DNA of 64,000 nt from Janthinobacterium agaricidamnosum (GTDB lineage Bacteria > Pseudomonadota > Gammaproteobacteria > Burkholderiales > Burkholderiaceae_D). The stretch covers positions 4,712,001 through 4,776,000 of the forward strand of contig NZ_CP033019.1 of assembly GCF_003667705.1 (NCBI RefSeq). The letters are read 5' to 3'. Position numbers and translations under genes: made by a program. The first letter of the stretch is position 1. Every line of letters starts with the position of its first letter. This document shows, piece by piece, positions 19,394 through 27,485 of the stretch. Under the pieces are notes generated by a model. That model was not told the origin of the DNA and made no database searches. It was given only the letters and a program-made list of their open reading frames with translations.

Positions 19394-20434
19394 TCAGTCT
19401 CCTGCCAGTTCGATTTGTATCTTGACGTCGCGCGGATGGCCCTGGGCCGCTTCCTCGAACGCCTGCACGCCGTCGGCAAAGCCGAAGGTGCGCGAAATGA
19501 AGGGTTTCACGTCGATCTTGCCCGAGGCGAGCAAGGCGATGGCGCGCGGGAAGATGTTCGCGTAGCGGAACACCGACTCGATGCGCACTTCCTTGGCCTG
19601 GATGGCGACGATATCGAAAGGCACCTTATCCGGCGGCATGCCGACCAGCACCAGGCAGCCGTTCGGGCACAGCAGGTCGACGATGTGCTCGTAGGCGCGC
19701 ATGCTGCCGCTGGCCTCGAAGACGATGTCGGCGCCCCAGCCATCCGTCAGCACGCGCACCGTGTCGGCCAGGCTGGCCTGGCGCACGTCGACCGTGGTCA
19801 CGGCCGCGTTATCGGCGAACAGGGCCAGCTTTTCCGGCACCAGGTCGGCCAGGATCACGCGCGAGCAGCCGCCCGCCAGCGCCGCCAGCGCAGTCATCGC
19901 GCCAATGGTGCCGGCACCGATGACCACCGCCACGTCGCCCGGCTTGATGGCCGCCTTCTTGGCCGCCTGCAGGCCGATGGCCAGCGGCTCGACGATGGCG
20001 CCTTCGCCGAAGCTGACGTTGTCGGGCAGCCTGAAGGTGAATGCGGCAGGATGCACGACGTACGGCGTGAGGCAGCCGTGGATGGGCGGCGTGGCCCAGA
20101 AGCGCACGGCCGGGTCGAGGTTGTACAGGCCGCGCATGGTGGCCGGCGAGTCGAACTGCGGCACGCCCGGCTCCATGCAGACGCGGTCGCCCGCTTTCAA
20201 ATGCGTCACCTCATCCCCCACTTCCGCGACCACGCCGGACGCTTCGTGGCCGAGCACCATCGGTGCTTCGACGGCGAAGGGGCCGATCTTGCCATGTTTG
20301 AAATAATGCACGTCGCTGCCGCAGATGCCGACAGTATGAATCTTGATCTTCACGTCGCGCGGGCCGACGACGAGCGGCATGTCGATGTCGCGCAAGGTGA
20401 TTTTTTCCGCCTGTTCCAATACGAGTGCTTGCAT
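19394..20434 (-). CDS. Zinc-dependent medium-chain polyol dehydrogenase (xylitol/sorbitol type)
   Basis: This 346-residue MDR alcohol dehydrogenase likely oxidises a polyol to a ketose with NAD+. Catalytic zinc ligands are visible: Cys38 ([13 protein letters not shown]), His63-Glu64 (LGHEASG) and Glu149 (IVEPLAIG). The dinucleotide motif is GAGTIG (173-178). The lobe that normally carries four structural-zinc cysteines reads [17 protein letters not shown] and has none, as in some sorbitol dehydrogenases. With xylulokinase in the same operon, the product is most simply D-xylulose, so xylitol (or D-arabitol) is the best substrate guess. It lies between the permease and ATPase genes. Confidence 0.9.
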   Translation of the reverse strand: MQALVLEQAEKITLRDIDMPLVVGPRDVKIKIHTVGICGSDVHYFKHGKIGPFAVEAPMVLGHEASGVVAEVGDEVTHLKAGDRVCMEPGVPQFDSPATMRGLYNLDPAVRFWATPPIHGCLTPYVVHPAAFTFRLPDNVSFGEGAIVEPLAIGLQAAKKAAIKPGDVAVVIGAGTIGAMTALAALAGGCSRVILADLVPEKLALFADNAAVTTVDVRQASLADTVRVLTDGWGADIVFEASGSMRAYEHIVDLLCPNGCLVLVGMPPDKVPFDIVAIQAKEVRIESVFRYANIFPRAIALLASGKIDVKPFISRTFGFADGVQAFEEAAQGHPRDVKIQIELAGD

Positions 20435-20444
20435 GATGAATTCC

Positions 20445-21272
20445 TTATTTATGTTTGAGCATGGAGTTGAGCAGCCGTCCCAGGATGCCGACGAACAGCA
20501 GCGGCGGCAGCGCCAGCAGCACGGTGGAAGCGTTCACCACGCCCCACGGCACTTCCTGGCCCATCGAGGTAAACGCCGACGCCACCACGGGCAGGGTCAT
20601 GCTTTTCGACGAGGTGAGCGCCAGCGCGATCATCAGTTCATTCCAGACCAGCACGAAGCTGAAGACGATGCCGCCCATCAGGGTCTTCGAGGCCACCGGC
20701 AGGGCCACGTGCCAGAACACCTGGTAAGGACCGTAGCCGTCGAGCGCGGCCGCTTCCTCGATCTCCTTCGGAATGCGGGCAAAGGCGGGAATCGACAGCC
20801 AGATGATGGTCGACAGGGTCACCAGCAGATACGTCACCACCATCGACAGGCGCGAGTCGTACAGCCCCAGGTCGATCCAGATCGAGATCAGCGGGATGGC
20901 GACGGCCACGGGCGGCAAAAAGCGCAGGGACAGCAGGAAGAACTGGATATCCTTCTTCGCCGGAATCGGATAGCGGGCGATCGCATACGCGGCCGGCACA
21001 CCGAGCACGGCGCCCAACAGCACGGCCACGCCGACGATGGCCACGCTGTTGCCCAGTCCCGTGAGTACCTCGGGGCTGGCCAGCACCTGCTGGTAGTTGG
21101 CCAGGGTCGGGCTGAAGAAAAAGCGCGGCACGGGCGTGACGATGTCCATCAGCTCCTTGAAGGAATTGAGCACGGCCCACAGGATGGGAAACAGCGCCAC
21201 CAGGATAATCACGGTGGTGATGGCGGTGGTGGTGACGGCGCCAACGCCGCGCGTCAAAGTCAGTTTTCCCAT
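20445..21272 (-). CDS. Carbohydrate ABC transporter permease (MalG/UgpE type)
   Basis: This 275-residue inner-membrane permease has six predicted helices. The cytoplasmic coupling EAA motif is [21 protein letters not shown]. The N-terminus [26 protein letters not shown] is typical of the second (MalG-like) permease. ATG 21272 begins MGKLTLTR and overlaps the end of the partner permease by 13 bases, so translation is coupled; the much longer open frame upstream is ignored. It forms the transmembrane heterodimer with the gene at 21260-22156. Confidence 0.93.
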   Translation of the reverse strand: MGKLTLTRGVGAVTTTAITTVIILVALFPILWAVLNSFKELMDIVTPVPRFFFSPTLANYQQVLASPEVLTGLGNSVAIVGVAVLLGAVLGVPAAYAIARYPIPAKKDIQFFLLSLRFLPPVAVAIPLISIWIDLGLYDSRLSMVVTYLLVTLSTIIWLSIPAFARIPKEIEEAAALDGYGPYQVFWHVALPVASKTLMGGIVFSFVLVWNELMIALALTSSKSMTLPVVASAFTSMGQEVPWGVVNASTVLLALPPLLFVGILGRLLNSMLKHK

Positions 21273-22156
21273 TTGGCGACCCGCTTCCAGAGTAGAGTGA
21301 AGATGACAGTCGTGGCCAGCATCATCAGCACGGCCATGCTGGACGCGTACGACACCTTGCCCATCAGGCCGATGCCTTGCGCGTAAGCGTACATGTCCAG
21401 CGTTTCGGTGGAGATGCCGGGGCCGCCCTTGGTCATCACGTAGATCAGGTCGAACGAGCGCAGCGACTCGACCATCTTGATGAACACGAGGCTCATGATC
21501 GGCACCTTCAGCATCGGCAGCGCGATGTAGGCATACACCTGGAGCGTGCTGGCGTAATCGAGGCGCGCCGCTTCCAGCGGTTCGGCGGGCAGGGTTTCCA
21601 GCAGCTTCAGGATGACGGCGCCAAAAAACAGGCCCCACTGCCAGATATCGACCAGCGCCACCGCATACAAGGCCGTGGCAGGGTCGGACAGCAAGGCCGT
21701 GCCGCCCATGCCCACGCATTCGAGCAGCCAGTTGAGGATGCCCATCAGCGGCGAATACATGAACTTCCAGATGAAGGCGGCCGACACGCGCGGCAGCAGC
21801 ACGGGCACGATCAGCAGCAGCGCGAGAAGATCGCGCGTGCGTCCCTTGACTTTCTCGAACAGGAACACGGCCAGCAGCACGCCGACGAGCAGCGAGCCGG
21901 CCACGGTGACCACTTCCCAGATGGCCGATACCTGCACGGCATTGAGGAAGCGGCGGTCGCCGAACAGGCGGATGAAATTGGCGAAGCCGACGTAGTCGCT
22001 GTCGCTGTAGCGCAGCACGCGGTTTTGCAGGGCCAGGTTGATGGCGGCGATGCTGGGCACCAGGCCCAGTACCAGCAGGACCAGCAGCGGCAGCGTCAGG
22101 AACACGGCCGGCAGCCAGGTGTGGCGTTTCTTGCGGATGGTATGCGGCATGGTCAT
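21260..22156 (-). CDS. Carbohydrate ABC transporter permease (MalF/UgpA type)
   Basis: This 298-residue inner-membrane permease opens with FLTLPLLVLLVLGLVPSIAAINLAL and has six helices. The EAA loop is EPLEAARLDYASTLQVYAYIALP. KGGPGISTETLDMYAY near the C-terminus is typical of MalF-like permeases of polyol importers. An open frame runs back to a TTG at 22165, but ATG 22156 (MTMPHTIRKK) or 22150 is preferred. The 114-base gap to the binding-protein gene contains a strong palindrome that may lower permease expression relative to the binding protein. Confidence 0.92.
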   Translation of the reverse strand: MTMPHTIRKKRHTWLPAVFLTLPLLVLLVLGLVPSIAAINLALQNRVLRYSDSDYVGFANFIRLFGDRRFLNAVQVSAIWEVVTVAGSLLVGVLLAVFLFEKVKGRTRDLLALLLIVPVLLPRVSAAFIWKFMYSPLMGILNWLLECVGMGGTALLSDPATALYAVALVDIWQWGLFFGAVILKLLETLPAEPLEAARLDYASTLQVYAYIALPMLKVPIMSLVFIKMVESLRSFDLIYVMTKGGPGISTETLDMYAYAQGIGLMGKVSYASSMAVLMMLATTVIFTLLWKRVAKWEN

Positions 22157-22208
22157 GGCTTTCAAACGAGAACGGACAAGCGCTGGCGTTACCCCAAAAG
22201 CAAGAGCT

Positions 22209-22235
22209 GGGGTCAGACCCGTCGGGTCTGACCCC
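22209..22235. repeat. 27-bp perfect palindrome inside the polyol operon
   Basis: GGGGTCAGACCC (22209-22220) and GGGTCTGACCCC (22224-22235) are exact inverted complements around GTC. The element sits between the binding-protein stop and the permease start. GGGGTCAGACCC-type palindromes recur in several beta-proteobacterial genomes, from general knowledge. Here it could act as a partial terminator or RNA stabiliser giving excess binding protein. Confidence 0.7.
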
Positions 22236-22270
22236 TGGTTTTAGCTGGTGGAGTCGTTGGCGATATGGGC

Positions 22271-23551
22271 TTATTTACGCTTGCTGGCCCGTTGCATTAC
22301 CTCCGCCGCGTACTCGTTGGCCTCATCGAGCGCGCTCTGCACGTCGCCGCGCGTGCCCGTAAACACCTCTTCCAGCACGACGCCCAGGTTGTCGCCAATG
22401 TCCGGCCACTCGGGGCTGGGCCAGATGGTGACGCGCGAGACGGGCGTGGTGTCCGTCAGGCCGGCCTGGATCTGCGGCTTGACGTGCTTGCGGAAGTACT
22501 CGCTGGCGATGGTGCTGCTGCGGTTGTAGTCGCTGAAGACGTTGTCCTTCAGGCGCGCCTGTTCCTGCTCCTTGCCCGTGGCCCAGGCGATGAACTTGCC
22601 GGCCGCCTGGCGCGTGCATTCATCCTTCGCGCCCGTGGCGGAGATGGCCAGGCCGTGGCCATACGCGGCCGATGGCAGCGGCGATGGCGGGCGCGCATAG
22701 CCCACCTTGTCGACCACCGAGGATTTCTTCGGGTCTTCCATCCAGTCGGCGAACGGCGTCGATTCGATCATGAACGCCACCTTGCCCGACCTGAATGCTT
22801 CGAGCGCGTTGCTCCAGTCGTAGGTGGCGCCGCCCGGCGGCGAATACTTGAACAGTTCGCGGTACAGGGTGGTGGCCTTCACGGCCTGCGGCGAATTGAA
22901 GGCCGGCACGCCATTGTTTTCCCACTTGCCGCCGGCGGCCAGCATGAACGGCGCCCAGCGCCACACATTCATGCCCGAGCCGCGCTGGCCGCGCGCCGCC
23001 CAGCCGTACACGTTCGGCGGGTTGTTGAGTTTTTTCACGGCGGCGACCAGTTCGTCGAGCGTCTTCGGGACGGCGATGCCGGCCTTTTCCAGCAGGTCGC
23101 GGCGGTAGAACAGGAAGTCGCTGCCGCCGATCAGGGGCGCGAAATACGCCACGCCCTTGTACGAGGCGACGGCGCGGCGGCCCGGCAGGAAGTCGTCGTA
23201 GTCGGCGTCCTTGGGCAGGTATTTGAGCAGGGGAACGACCCAGCCGGCCGTGGCGAATTCGGCCACGTTGGCTTCGTCGATGTAATAGATCTGGTAGGAG
23301 CCGGCCTTGGTGGAAGCGTCGAGCCTAGCCTTGGAGCGGCGATCGTTTTCGCCGAAATAGCTGATCTGCACCTTGGTGCCGTTTTTCTTTTCATACTCGG
23401 CCAGGGTCTTTTCCATCACAGTCAGGCCCAGGCTTTTTTGCGCCAGCACCTTGAGGACGGGCACCGAGCAGCTTTGCGCAGATGCCGCCGGCATCGATGC
23501 ACAGGCGGCGGACATGACGCCGCCCCATGCAATAGCAGTAACGATTTTCAT
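22271..23551 (-). CDS. ABC transporter extracellular solute-binding protein (carbohydrate/polyol)
   Basis: This 426-residue periplasmic binding protein belongs to the family-1 solute-binding proteins. The signal peptide runs to about SMPAASAQS (residues 1-27). Typical features are YEKKNGTKVQISYFG, YYIDEANVAEFATAGWVVPLLKY, PKTLDELVAAVKKLN, a segment EAFRSGKVAFMIESTPFADW, and the C-terminal DVQSALDEANEYAAEVMQR. ATG 23551 has GGAG seven bases upstream. As the first gene of the operon it defines substrate specificity, likely a pentitol by its enzyme partners. Its promoter must lie in 23552-23688, where no clear -35/-10 pair was found. Confidence 0.93.
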   Translation of the reverse strand: MKIVTAIAWGGVMSAACASMPAASAQSCSVPVLKVLAQKSLGLTVMEKTLAEYEKKNGTKVQISYFGENDRRSKARLDASTKAGSYQIYYIDEANVAEFATAGWVVPLLKYLPKDADYDDFLPGRRAVASYKGVAYFAPLIGGSDFLFYRRDLLEKAGIAVPKTLDELVAAVKKLNNPPNVYGWAARGQRGSGMNVWRWAPFMLAAGGKWENNGVPAFNSPQAVKATTLYRELFKYSPPGGATYDWSNALEAFRSGKVAFMIESTPFADWMEDPKKSSVVDKVGYARPPSPLPSAAYGHGLAISATGAKDECTRQAAGKFIAWATGKEQEQARLKDNVFSDYNRSSTIASEYFRKHVKPQIQAGLTDTTPVSRVTIWPSPEWPDIGDNLGVVLEEVFTGTRGDVQSALDEANEYAAEVMQRASKRK

Positions 23552-23688
23552 CACGAGTCTCCAGTTTTTATAGTCCGGCGGTTTTCCACCGGTATGCCAA
23601 CTATAAAAACAAAGACCGCGCGCCACCACTACAAAAGACGCGGCTTTCTAAATACTTTTTTTCACTTTTCCGATACGGATTTGCCGCG

Positions 23689-24231
23689 TCAATCCAAACG
23701 AAAATCACGGCGGTAGACATTCGTATCCTTGCCGTCCGGCTGGCGGCGCGTAAAGCGCTCGAAGCGCAGCCCCAGCTTGTTGAGCAGATTGATCGACGCC
23801 TGGTTCTGCAGCGACGTGATGCCGTACAGGGTGGGCAGGCGCAGCACGTGCTGCGCCTGCCGCACGATGGCCGCCGTCGCCTCCCAGGCATAGCCCTGGC
23901 CCCAGTAGGCGGGACGCATGGCGTAGCCGATATCGGGGCCGGGCAGGCTGTCGCGGCGCACCAGACCGGCCATGCCCACGGGCGCGCCATCGCTGCGGCG
24001 CTCGACGATGTACAGCGAATAGCCATGCTCGCGGAACTGCGCCATCGGTCCCGACTCCAGCGCGGCGCGGGACGCTTCCAGCGTGTCGATGTTGCGCTGG
24101 CCGATGTTGGCGATCCACGACGGGTCGTTGACCAGCTCCATGTAGAAGGCCGCATCGTCCAGGGTGGCGGTGCGCAGGCGCAGACGGGGCGTCTCGATGA
24201 CGATAATCGGCTCTGTCATGGCGCCGCTCAT
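23689..24231 (-). CDS. GNAT acetyltransferase (RimJ/RimL type)
   Basis: This ~180-residue protein has the RimJ-like pattern ETPRLRLRTATLDDAAFYMEL at the start. Its acetyl-CoA motif is YWGQGYAWEATAAIVRQA, and the GNAT C-terminal motif is LQNQASINLLNKLGLRFERF. The substrate (a protein N-terminus or a small molecule) cannot be deduced. ATG 24231 overlaps the TGA of the upstream acetyltransferase gene (ATGA), indicating coupling; a second in-frame ATG at 24219 (MTEPIIV) is also possible. Confidence 0.88.
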   Translation of the reverse strand: MSGAMTEPIIVIETPRLRLRTATLDDAAFYMELVNDPSWIANIGQRNIDTLEASRAALESGPMAQFREHGYSLYIVERRSDGAPVGMAGLVRRDSLPGPDIGYAMRPAYWGQGYAWEATAAIVRQAQHVLRLPTLYGITSLQNQASINLLNKLGLRFERFTRRQPDGKDTNVYRRDFRLD

Positions 24232-24746
24232 GCCGGCCACTGCATCGGGTCGGTCAGCAGCTGGTACATCACGTAGGCGTCGACATAGCCCAGCTGCGCG
24301 TGGCGGTAGGCCAGCGGCAAGGTGGCGACCACCGTGAAACCCAGCTTTTTCCACAGGGTGACGGCGGCCAGGTTGGTGCTGACGACGAAGTTGAACTGCA
24401 TCGCCAGGTAGCCCGCGCGGCGCGCTTCTTCCATGCAGTGCACGCCCATCAGGCGGCCCACGCCCACGCCTTGCGCGGCGGGATCGACCATGAACGAGGC
24501 ATTGGCCACGTGCGATCCATGGCCCGGCTGGTTCGCCACCAGCTTGTACATGCCCAGCAGGCGCTCGCTGCCCATCACGGCGACGAAGCTTTGCACGCCG
24601 GGACCGAACCAGTAGGCGTGGCACTCTTCGCGCGTGGTCCCGGCGGGGAAGGTATAGGTGTCGCCGCCGGCGACCAGGGTCTGGAAGATCGGCCACATGG
24701 CGTCGAAATCGGCTTCATTGGCCGGGCGGATATCAATTTCTTTCAA
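24228..24746 (-). CDS. GNAT-family N-acetyltransferase
   Basis: This 172-residue acetyltransferase starts IDIRPANEADFDAMWPIFQTLV. Acetyl-CoA-binding motif A is NASFMVDPAAQGVGVGRLMG, and motif B is STNLAAVTLWKKLGFTVVATLP. It resembles the phosphinothricin/YhhY-like GNAT group, but the substrate is unknown. It is the first gene of a two-gene unit with the RimJ-type enzyme and lies 36 bases beyond the end of the co-directional cytosine-deaminase-like gene, so the three may be cotranscribed. Confidence 0.87.
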   Translation of the reverse strand: MKEIDIRPANEADFDAMWPIFQTLVAGGDTYTFPAGTTREECHAYWFGPGVQSFVAVMGSERLLGMYKLVANQPGHGSHVANASFMVDPAAQGVGVGRLMGVHCMEEARRAGYLAMQFNFVVSTNLAAVTLWKKLGFTVVATLPLAYRHAQLGYVDAYVMYQLLTDPMQWPA

Positions 24747-24782
24747 GGCGGTGCTCCCGATAACAAGTGATGGCCGATTGTA

Positions 24783-26057
24783 TCAGCGCCCCAGGCGGAA
24801 GTTCACACTCTCGGGCCGCCCCGGCAGGTGCAGGCGCGATTGCGCGCGCGGCGCCTCGCTGACGACTTTCCCGCGGCGCAGCACCAGGCGCCGCGCGGCG
24901 CGCAGGCGCAGCGCTTCCACCGTGGAGCCGCAATCGAGGATCAGCAAGTCCGCATGGCAGCCGGGCGCGATGCCGTAGCCGTCCAGGCCCAGGATGGCGG
25001 CCGGCGTCTCGGTGACTGCCAGGAAGCACTCGTGCATCGCCTGCTGGCCCGTCATCTGCGCCACGTGCAGTCCCATGTGCGCCACTTCCAGCATGTCGCC
25101 GGAACCGAGGCTGTACCACGGATCCATCACGCAGTCGTGGCCGAAGGCGACGGGAATGCCGGCGGCCAGCATCTCGGGCACGCGCGTCATGCCGCGCCGC
25201 TTCGGATACGTATCGTGGCGCGCCTGCAGGGTGATGTTGATGAGGGGGTTGGCGATGGCCGCCACGCCCGCCTCGCGGATCAGGGGCAGCAGTTTGCTCA
25301 CATAATAATTGTCCATCGAATGCATCGACGTCAGGTGCGAGCCCGTCACCCTGCCCTGCAGCCCCAAGCGCTGGCTGTGGAAGGCCAGAGTTTCGATGTG
25401 GCGCGACAGCGGGTCGTCCGATTCGTCGCAATGCATGTCGACCATCAAGCCACGCTCGCAAGCGAATTCGCACAGCAGGCGCACGGATTCCGCGCCGTCG
25501 GCCATGGTGCGCTCGAAATGCGGGATGCCGCCCACCACGTCGACGCCCATGGCGATCGCGCGTTTTAGATTATCGAAGGCGCCGGGACTGCGCAGGATAC
25601 CGTCCTGCGGAAAGGCCACCAGCTGCAAATCGAGATACGGCGCCACCTGCCGCTTGACGTCGAGCAGCGCTTCGACGGCCAGCAGGCGCGGGTCGCAGAT
25701 ATCCACGTGCGAGCGGATCGCCAGCAGGCCGCGCGCCACGGCCCAGTCGCAATACTGCAGGGCGCGTTCGACCAGCGCGTCCTGCGTCAGTTGCGGTTTC
25801 AGCTCGCCCCACAGGGCGATGCCTTCGAGCAGGGTGCCGGAGGCGTTGACGCGCGGCAGGCCATAGCTGAGCGTGGCGTCCATGTGGAAATGGGCGTCGA
25901 CGAAGGGCGGCGTGACGAGGTCGCCGGCGGCGTCGATCTCTTGCACGCCCGTCACGGGCAAGGCGGGGCCGACGGCGGCGATGCGGCCGCCCTCAATGGC
26001 GATATCGATGGCGCGGCGCCCGTCGGGCAGGCTGGCATTGCGGATGACTAGGTCCAT
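24783..26057 (-). CDS. Cytosine deaminase-like amidohydrolase (CodA family)
   Basis: This 424-residue metal-dependent amidohydrolase closely follows the pattern of E. coli CodA. Metal ligands are visible at His56/His58 (VDAHFHMD), His209 with catalytic Glu212 (MHCDESDD), His241 (TGSHLTSMHS) and Asp308 (GHDCVMDPWY). NPLINITLQ.R.DTYPKRRG..RV.EML matches CodA strongly. The residue after the metal Asp is Cys309, where E. coli CodA has Asp (its D314, which contacts the substrate). The true substrate could therefore be cytosine or a related aminopyrimidine or triazine. The gene appears monocistronic or leads into the acetyltransferase pair. Confidence 0.85.
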   Translation of the reverse strand: MDLVIRNASLPDGRRAIDIAIEGGRIAAVGPALPVTGVQEIDAAGDLVTPPFVDAHFHMDATLSYGLPRVNASGTLLEGIALWGELKPQLTQDALVERALQYCDWAVARGLLAIRSHVDICDPRLLAVEALLDVKRQVAPYLDLQLVAFPQDGILRSPGAFDNLKRAIAMGVDVVGGIPHFERTMADGAESVRLLCEFACERGLMVDMHCDESDDPLSRHIETLAFHSQRLGLQGRVTGSHLTSMHSMDNYYVSKLLPLIREAGVAAIANPLINITLQARHDTYPKRRGMTRVPEMLAAGIPVAFGHDCVMDPWYSLGSGDMLEVAHMGLHVAQMTGQQAMHECFLAVTETPAAILGLDGYGIAPGCHADLLILDCGSTVEALRLRAARRLVLRRGKVVSEAPRAQSRLHLPGRPESVNFRLGR

Positions 26058-26274
26058 GCGGACACTCCTTCGGTTGACGTCTGTGTCTGGCGCTTCCAGT
26101 TAATTATCATTTTATATATTTCCCGTGGATGTTGCAGTGCAAGAAACCAGCCACTGGCAAAAGCGTAGCCATAGATTCCTTGGCAACGCTTTGCGCGCGC
26201 GCAAACTTCCCGCAAATGCCGCCAGGCGCATGAATTGCGCAAAACATACGGCGCACGCCCTTGAGAAAATAACT

Positions 26275-26337
26275 TTCAACTAACTCGAATCACCGCTAGA
26301 ATATTCATATTGCGTTGCATCATAAAAAGTCTATGAT
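26275..26337 (+). promoter_or_regulatory. Candidate promoters of the phasin gene
   Basis: Two sigma70-like pairs lie in the 384-base gap before the phasin gene: TTCAAC (26275-26280) with TAGAAT (26297-26302), spacing 16, and TTGCGT (26310-26315) with TATGAT (26332-26337), spacing 16. The downstream pair would give a leader of about 100 bases. The rest of the gap (26058-26274) is relatively AT-rich and shows no gene or clear hairpin. Confidence 0.45.
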
Positions 26338-26441
26338 CAGCTATTCAGCACGCTACCCACTTTACAAAACGCGGCCAACTCTGGTTTTCGGGATTTTGCA
26401 GAGCGTTTTGCCAGCATTTTAATCCGTACAAAGGAGTAAAT

Positions 26442-27320
26442 ATGTTTCCGCTTCCTGAACAATTTTCCAGCGCCGCCAAGTCGCAACTGGAAAGCCAGCT
26501 GCAAATCTTCAGCCTTCTGACCAGCAAAGTCTTTGAAAGCGCCGAAAAAATCATCGCCCTGAACCTGAACGCCGGCAAGGCCGCCATCTCGCAGACGGCG
26601 GAAACGGCGCAGCACCTGCTCGTTACGCAGGACCCGCGCGACTTCTTCAGCTACAGCACCAGCCAGGCGCAGCCAAGCATCGAGAGCGTGCTGGCCTACA
26701 GCCGCCAGCTGTTCGGCATCGCCTCGGGCACGCAGGCGGAATTGCTGGCCACAGCCAAGGCCCGCCTCGATGCGGCCGCGCCAGCCGCAGCAACGGCCCC
26801 GGCTCCTGCCGCAGCCAAACCTGTCCTGGCCGTCGCGGCGCCCGCGCCCGCTGCCGCGCCTGCCGCTGCGCCTGCACCAGCACCGGCCGCGGCGCCTTCC
26901 CCCGTTGCCGCCAAGCCTGCTGAAGTAGCCAAACCTGCCGCCGCCCCGGCAGCCAAACCGGAAGCAGCGCCTGCCAAGGCGGCCGAGAAGGTCGCCGACA
27001 AGCCTGCCGCCAAAGCGGTGGAAGCCAAGCCGGCGGCCAAACCGGCAGCCAAGCCTGAAGCAGCCAAGCACGCAGCGGCACCCGCCGCCGCACCAGCGAA
27101 AGCCGCCGCGCCAGCCCCCGCCAAGCCAGCCGCGAAATCATTTCCTTCCAGCAAACCGGCCGCCAAGCCGGCCAGCACCGCTGGCAAGACCGTGCCCAAG
27201 GCCGCCGTGAAGCACGCCCCTGCGCCAGCGGCCAAGCCGGCAGCCAAGGCAGCGCCCAAGGGCACGCCATCGAAACAGCTCGACATGCTGGGCGGCGGCA
27301 AAGGCAGCGGCCGCAAGTAA
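26442..27320 (+). CDS. Phasin-family protein with long Ala/Pro/Lys C-terminal tail
   Basis: This 292-residue protein has an N-terminal phasin domain (about 1-110, amphipathic helices: FSSAAKSQLESQLQIFSLLTSK, FESAEKIIALNLNAGKAAI, DPRDFFSYSTSQAQPSIE). It is followed by ~180 residues of low-complexity AAKPAA/APAKAA repeats ending LDMLGGGKGSGRK. Phasins coat polyhydroxyalkanoate granules. The Lys/Ala/Pro tail resembles histone-H1-like tails such as that of PhaF, which tethers granules to DNA; that role here is inferred. An AAAGGAG site precedes ATG 26442. A Rho-independent terminator follows the stop. Confidence 0.9.
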   Translation: MFPLPEQFSSAAKSQLESQLQIFSLLTSKVFESAEKIIALNLNAGKAAISQTAETAQHLLVTQDPRDFFSYSTSQAQPSIESVLAYSRQLFGIASGTQAELLATAKARLDAAAPAAATAPAPAAAKPVLAVAAPAPAAAPAAAPAPAPAAAPSPVAAKPAEVAKPAAAPAAKPEAAPAKAAEKVADKPAAKAVEAKPAAKPAAKPEAAKHAAAPAAAPAKAAAPAPAKPAAKSFPSSKPAAKPASTAGKTVPKAAVKHAPAPAAKPAAKAAPKGTPSKQLDMLGGGKGSGRK

Positions 27321-27350
27321 GCCGCGCGCACGGCACTGACGCAGCAAAAC

Positions 27351-27373
27351 AACGGGCTACGGCCCGTTTTTTG
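27351..27373 (+). terminator. Rho-independent terminator of the phasin gene
   Basis: The GC stem CGGGC/GCCCG with a TACG loop is followed by TTTTTT. It starts about 30 bases after the phasin stop codon. Confidence 0.88.
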
Positions 27374-27485
27374 CGTGCTCGTCCACAGCGCGCTTTTCCG
27401 CCTTGTTGTATCCTACGCGTACTTTCCGTCCGCGTGCCCGTCCTTCCGCCCCGCGACACCCCATTACTCAAAACAAAAGGTAACC

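Noticed and set aside
19394-20434. Assignment as threonine dehydrogenase
   Set aside because: The motif [13 protein letters not shown], the loss of structural-zinc cysteines and the operon with xylulokinase favour a polyol dehydrogenase.
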